From contig JAEXWS010000211.1 in assembly GCA_023406225.1 (NCBI GenBank), positions 1-6,142 of the forward strand: 6,142 nt of DNA, read 5' to 3'. Each line of letters opens with the position of its first letter. The stretch's first letter is position 1. Of this stretch, positions 5,925 through 6,142 are shown in pieces. Source of the stretch: Bacillota bacterium. GTDB lineage: Bacteria > Bacillota > Clostridia > Oscillospirales > Oscillospiraceae. Below the pieces are notes generated by a model. That model was not told the DNA's origin. It was given only the letters and a program-made list of their open reading frames with translations, and searched no databases. The translations under genes and the position numbers were made by a program.

Positions 5925-6016
5925 AGGGAGGGGGGCTAGGGGGAACCCACGGTTCCCCCCAAATCCCCGTCCTTTGTCCCCTAGGGAGGGGGGCTAGGGG
6001 GAACCCGCGGTTCCCC
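5901..6016. repeat. 58-bp tandem duplication, two units
   Basis: Units 5901-5958 and 5959-6016 align without gaps and differ at five positions: 5915, 5917, 5919, 5924 (C in unit 1, T in unit 2) and 5949 (A versus G). All five are transitions. Each unit holds C-runs, AGGGAGGGGGGCTAGGGGG and the main part of a GGGGGAACC/GGTTCCCCC hairpin. The length is not a multiple of three and no gene covers it. Confidence 0.92.
5939..5959. other. 9-bp hairpin of the first tandem unit
   Basis: GGGGGAACC and GGTTCCCCC pair perfectly around CAC. Confidence 0.75.
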
Positions 6017-6017
6017 C
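5997..6017. other. 9-bp hairpin of the second tandem unit
   Basis: GGGGGAACC and GGTTCCCCC pair around CGC. The only difference from the first unit's hairpin is in the loop, so the stem is unchanged. Confidence 0.75.
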
Positions 6018-6019
6018 AG

Positions 6020-6043
6020 TTCTTCCGCCCAAAGGCGGAAGAA
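6020..6043. other. 10-bp perfect hairpin
   Basis: TTCTTCCGCC pairs with GGCGGAAGAA across CAAA. No T-tract follows on either strand, so it is not a clear terminator. Confidence 0.7.
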
Positions 6044-6055
6044 GCAAATGAGATC

Positions 6056-6086
6056 ATTTTCGGCAGGACATGCGCCTGCCGAAAAT
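6056..6086. terminator. 12-bp perfect hairpin, possible bidirectional terminator
   Basis: ATTTTCGGCAGG pairs with CCTGCCGAAAAT across ACATGCG. The arms carry A/T runs at the base, so on either strand the 5' arm begins with ATTTT and the 3' arm ends in AAAAT. No T-run follows the stem, so termination is only possible and a REP-like repeat is equally likely. Confidence 0.45.
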
Positions 6087-6097
6087 ACCTCGACCCA

Positions 6098-6112
6098 GCC
6101 GCCGGGGGCGGC
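6098..6112. other. 6-bp GC hairpin
   Basis: GCCGCC and GGCGGC pair around GGG. It belongs to the run of hairpins at the right edge. Confidence 0.45.
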
Positions 6113-6115
6113 GTT

Positions 6116-6135
6116 CACCAGTCCGCAGACTGGTG
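6116..6135. other. 8-bp perfect hairpin
   Basis: CACCAGTC pairs with GACTGGTG across CGCA and is followed by AGGGGGG at the window edge. No gene is seen in 5802-6142; the stretch holds only these hairpins and the 58-bp duplication. Confidence 0.6.
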
Positions 6136-6142
6136 AGGGGGG

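Noticed and set aside
5901..6016. CRISPR array
   Set aside because: Only two contiguous units without spacers, five mismatches and no cas gene; it is a tandem duplication.

Overview
The window is GC-rich DNA with strong AGGAGG-type ribosome-binding sites and short intergenic gaps. It carries a YesM/LytS-type histidine kinase, a MglB-like lipoprotein and an ornithine carbamoyltransferase/YfcC pair. This gene content and the base composition suggest a high-GC anaerobic clostridial Firmicute of the Oscillospiraceae type (gut genera such as Flavonifractor or Oscillibacter). The taxon is inferred from style and was not tested.

Left half (2-3111, + strand): an operon of three genes. The first is a sensor histidine kinase whose 5' end lies outside the window. 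It overlaps by ATGA a membrane-anchored type 1 periplasmic-binding-like protein. A short gap later comes a lipoprotein closely resembling the glucose/galactose-binding protein MglB, with every sugar contact and the calcium site intact. The arrangement looks like an extracytoplasmic sugar-sensing module: a binding-protein-like partner next to a kinase, comparable to XylFII-LytS. No transporter ATPase or permease follows MglB; the operon ends in a hairpin.

Middle (3112-3399): a gene-free interval between convergent genes. Two identical 33-bp palindromes, 270 bp apart, bracket a 237-bp hairpin-rich segment with imperfect terminal inverted repeats. The outer flanks of the two palindromes are complementary to each other. 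This suggests one original bidirectional terminator that was split or duplicated by insertion of the segment.

Right half (3400-5801, - strand): ornithine carbamoyltransferase followed 17 nt later by a YfcC-family membrane transporter. The pair probably serves arginine/citrulline/ornithine catabolism, with the transporter moving amino acids such as ornithine or arginine.

Right edge (5802-6142): no gene. It holds a 58-bp near-perfect tandem duplication and a run of strong hairpins upstream of the carbamoyltransferase. The most unusual material in the window is in the two intergenic regions and in the degenerate sugar-binding protein beside the kinase. I saw no clearly new defence system or other novel multi-gene system.
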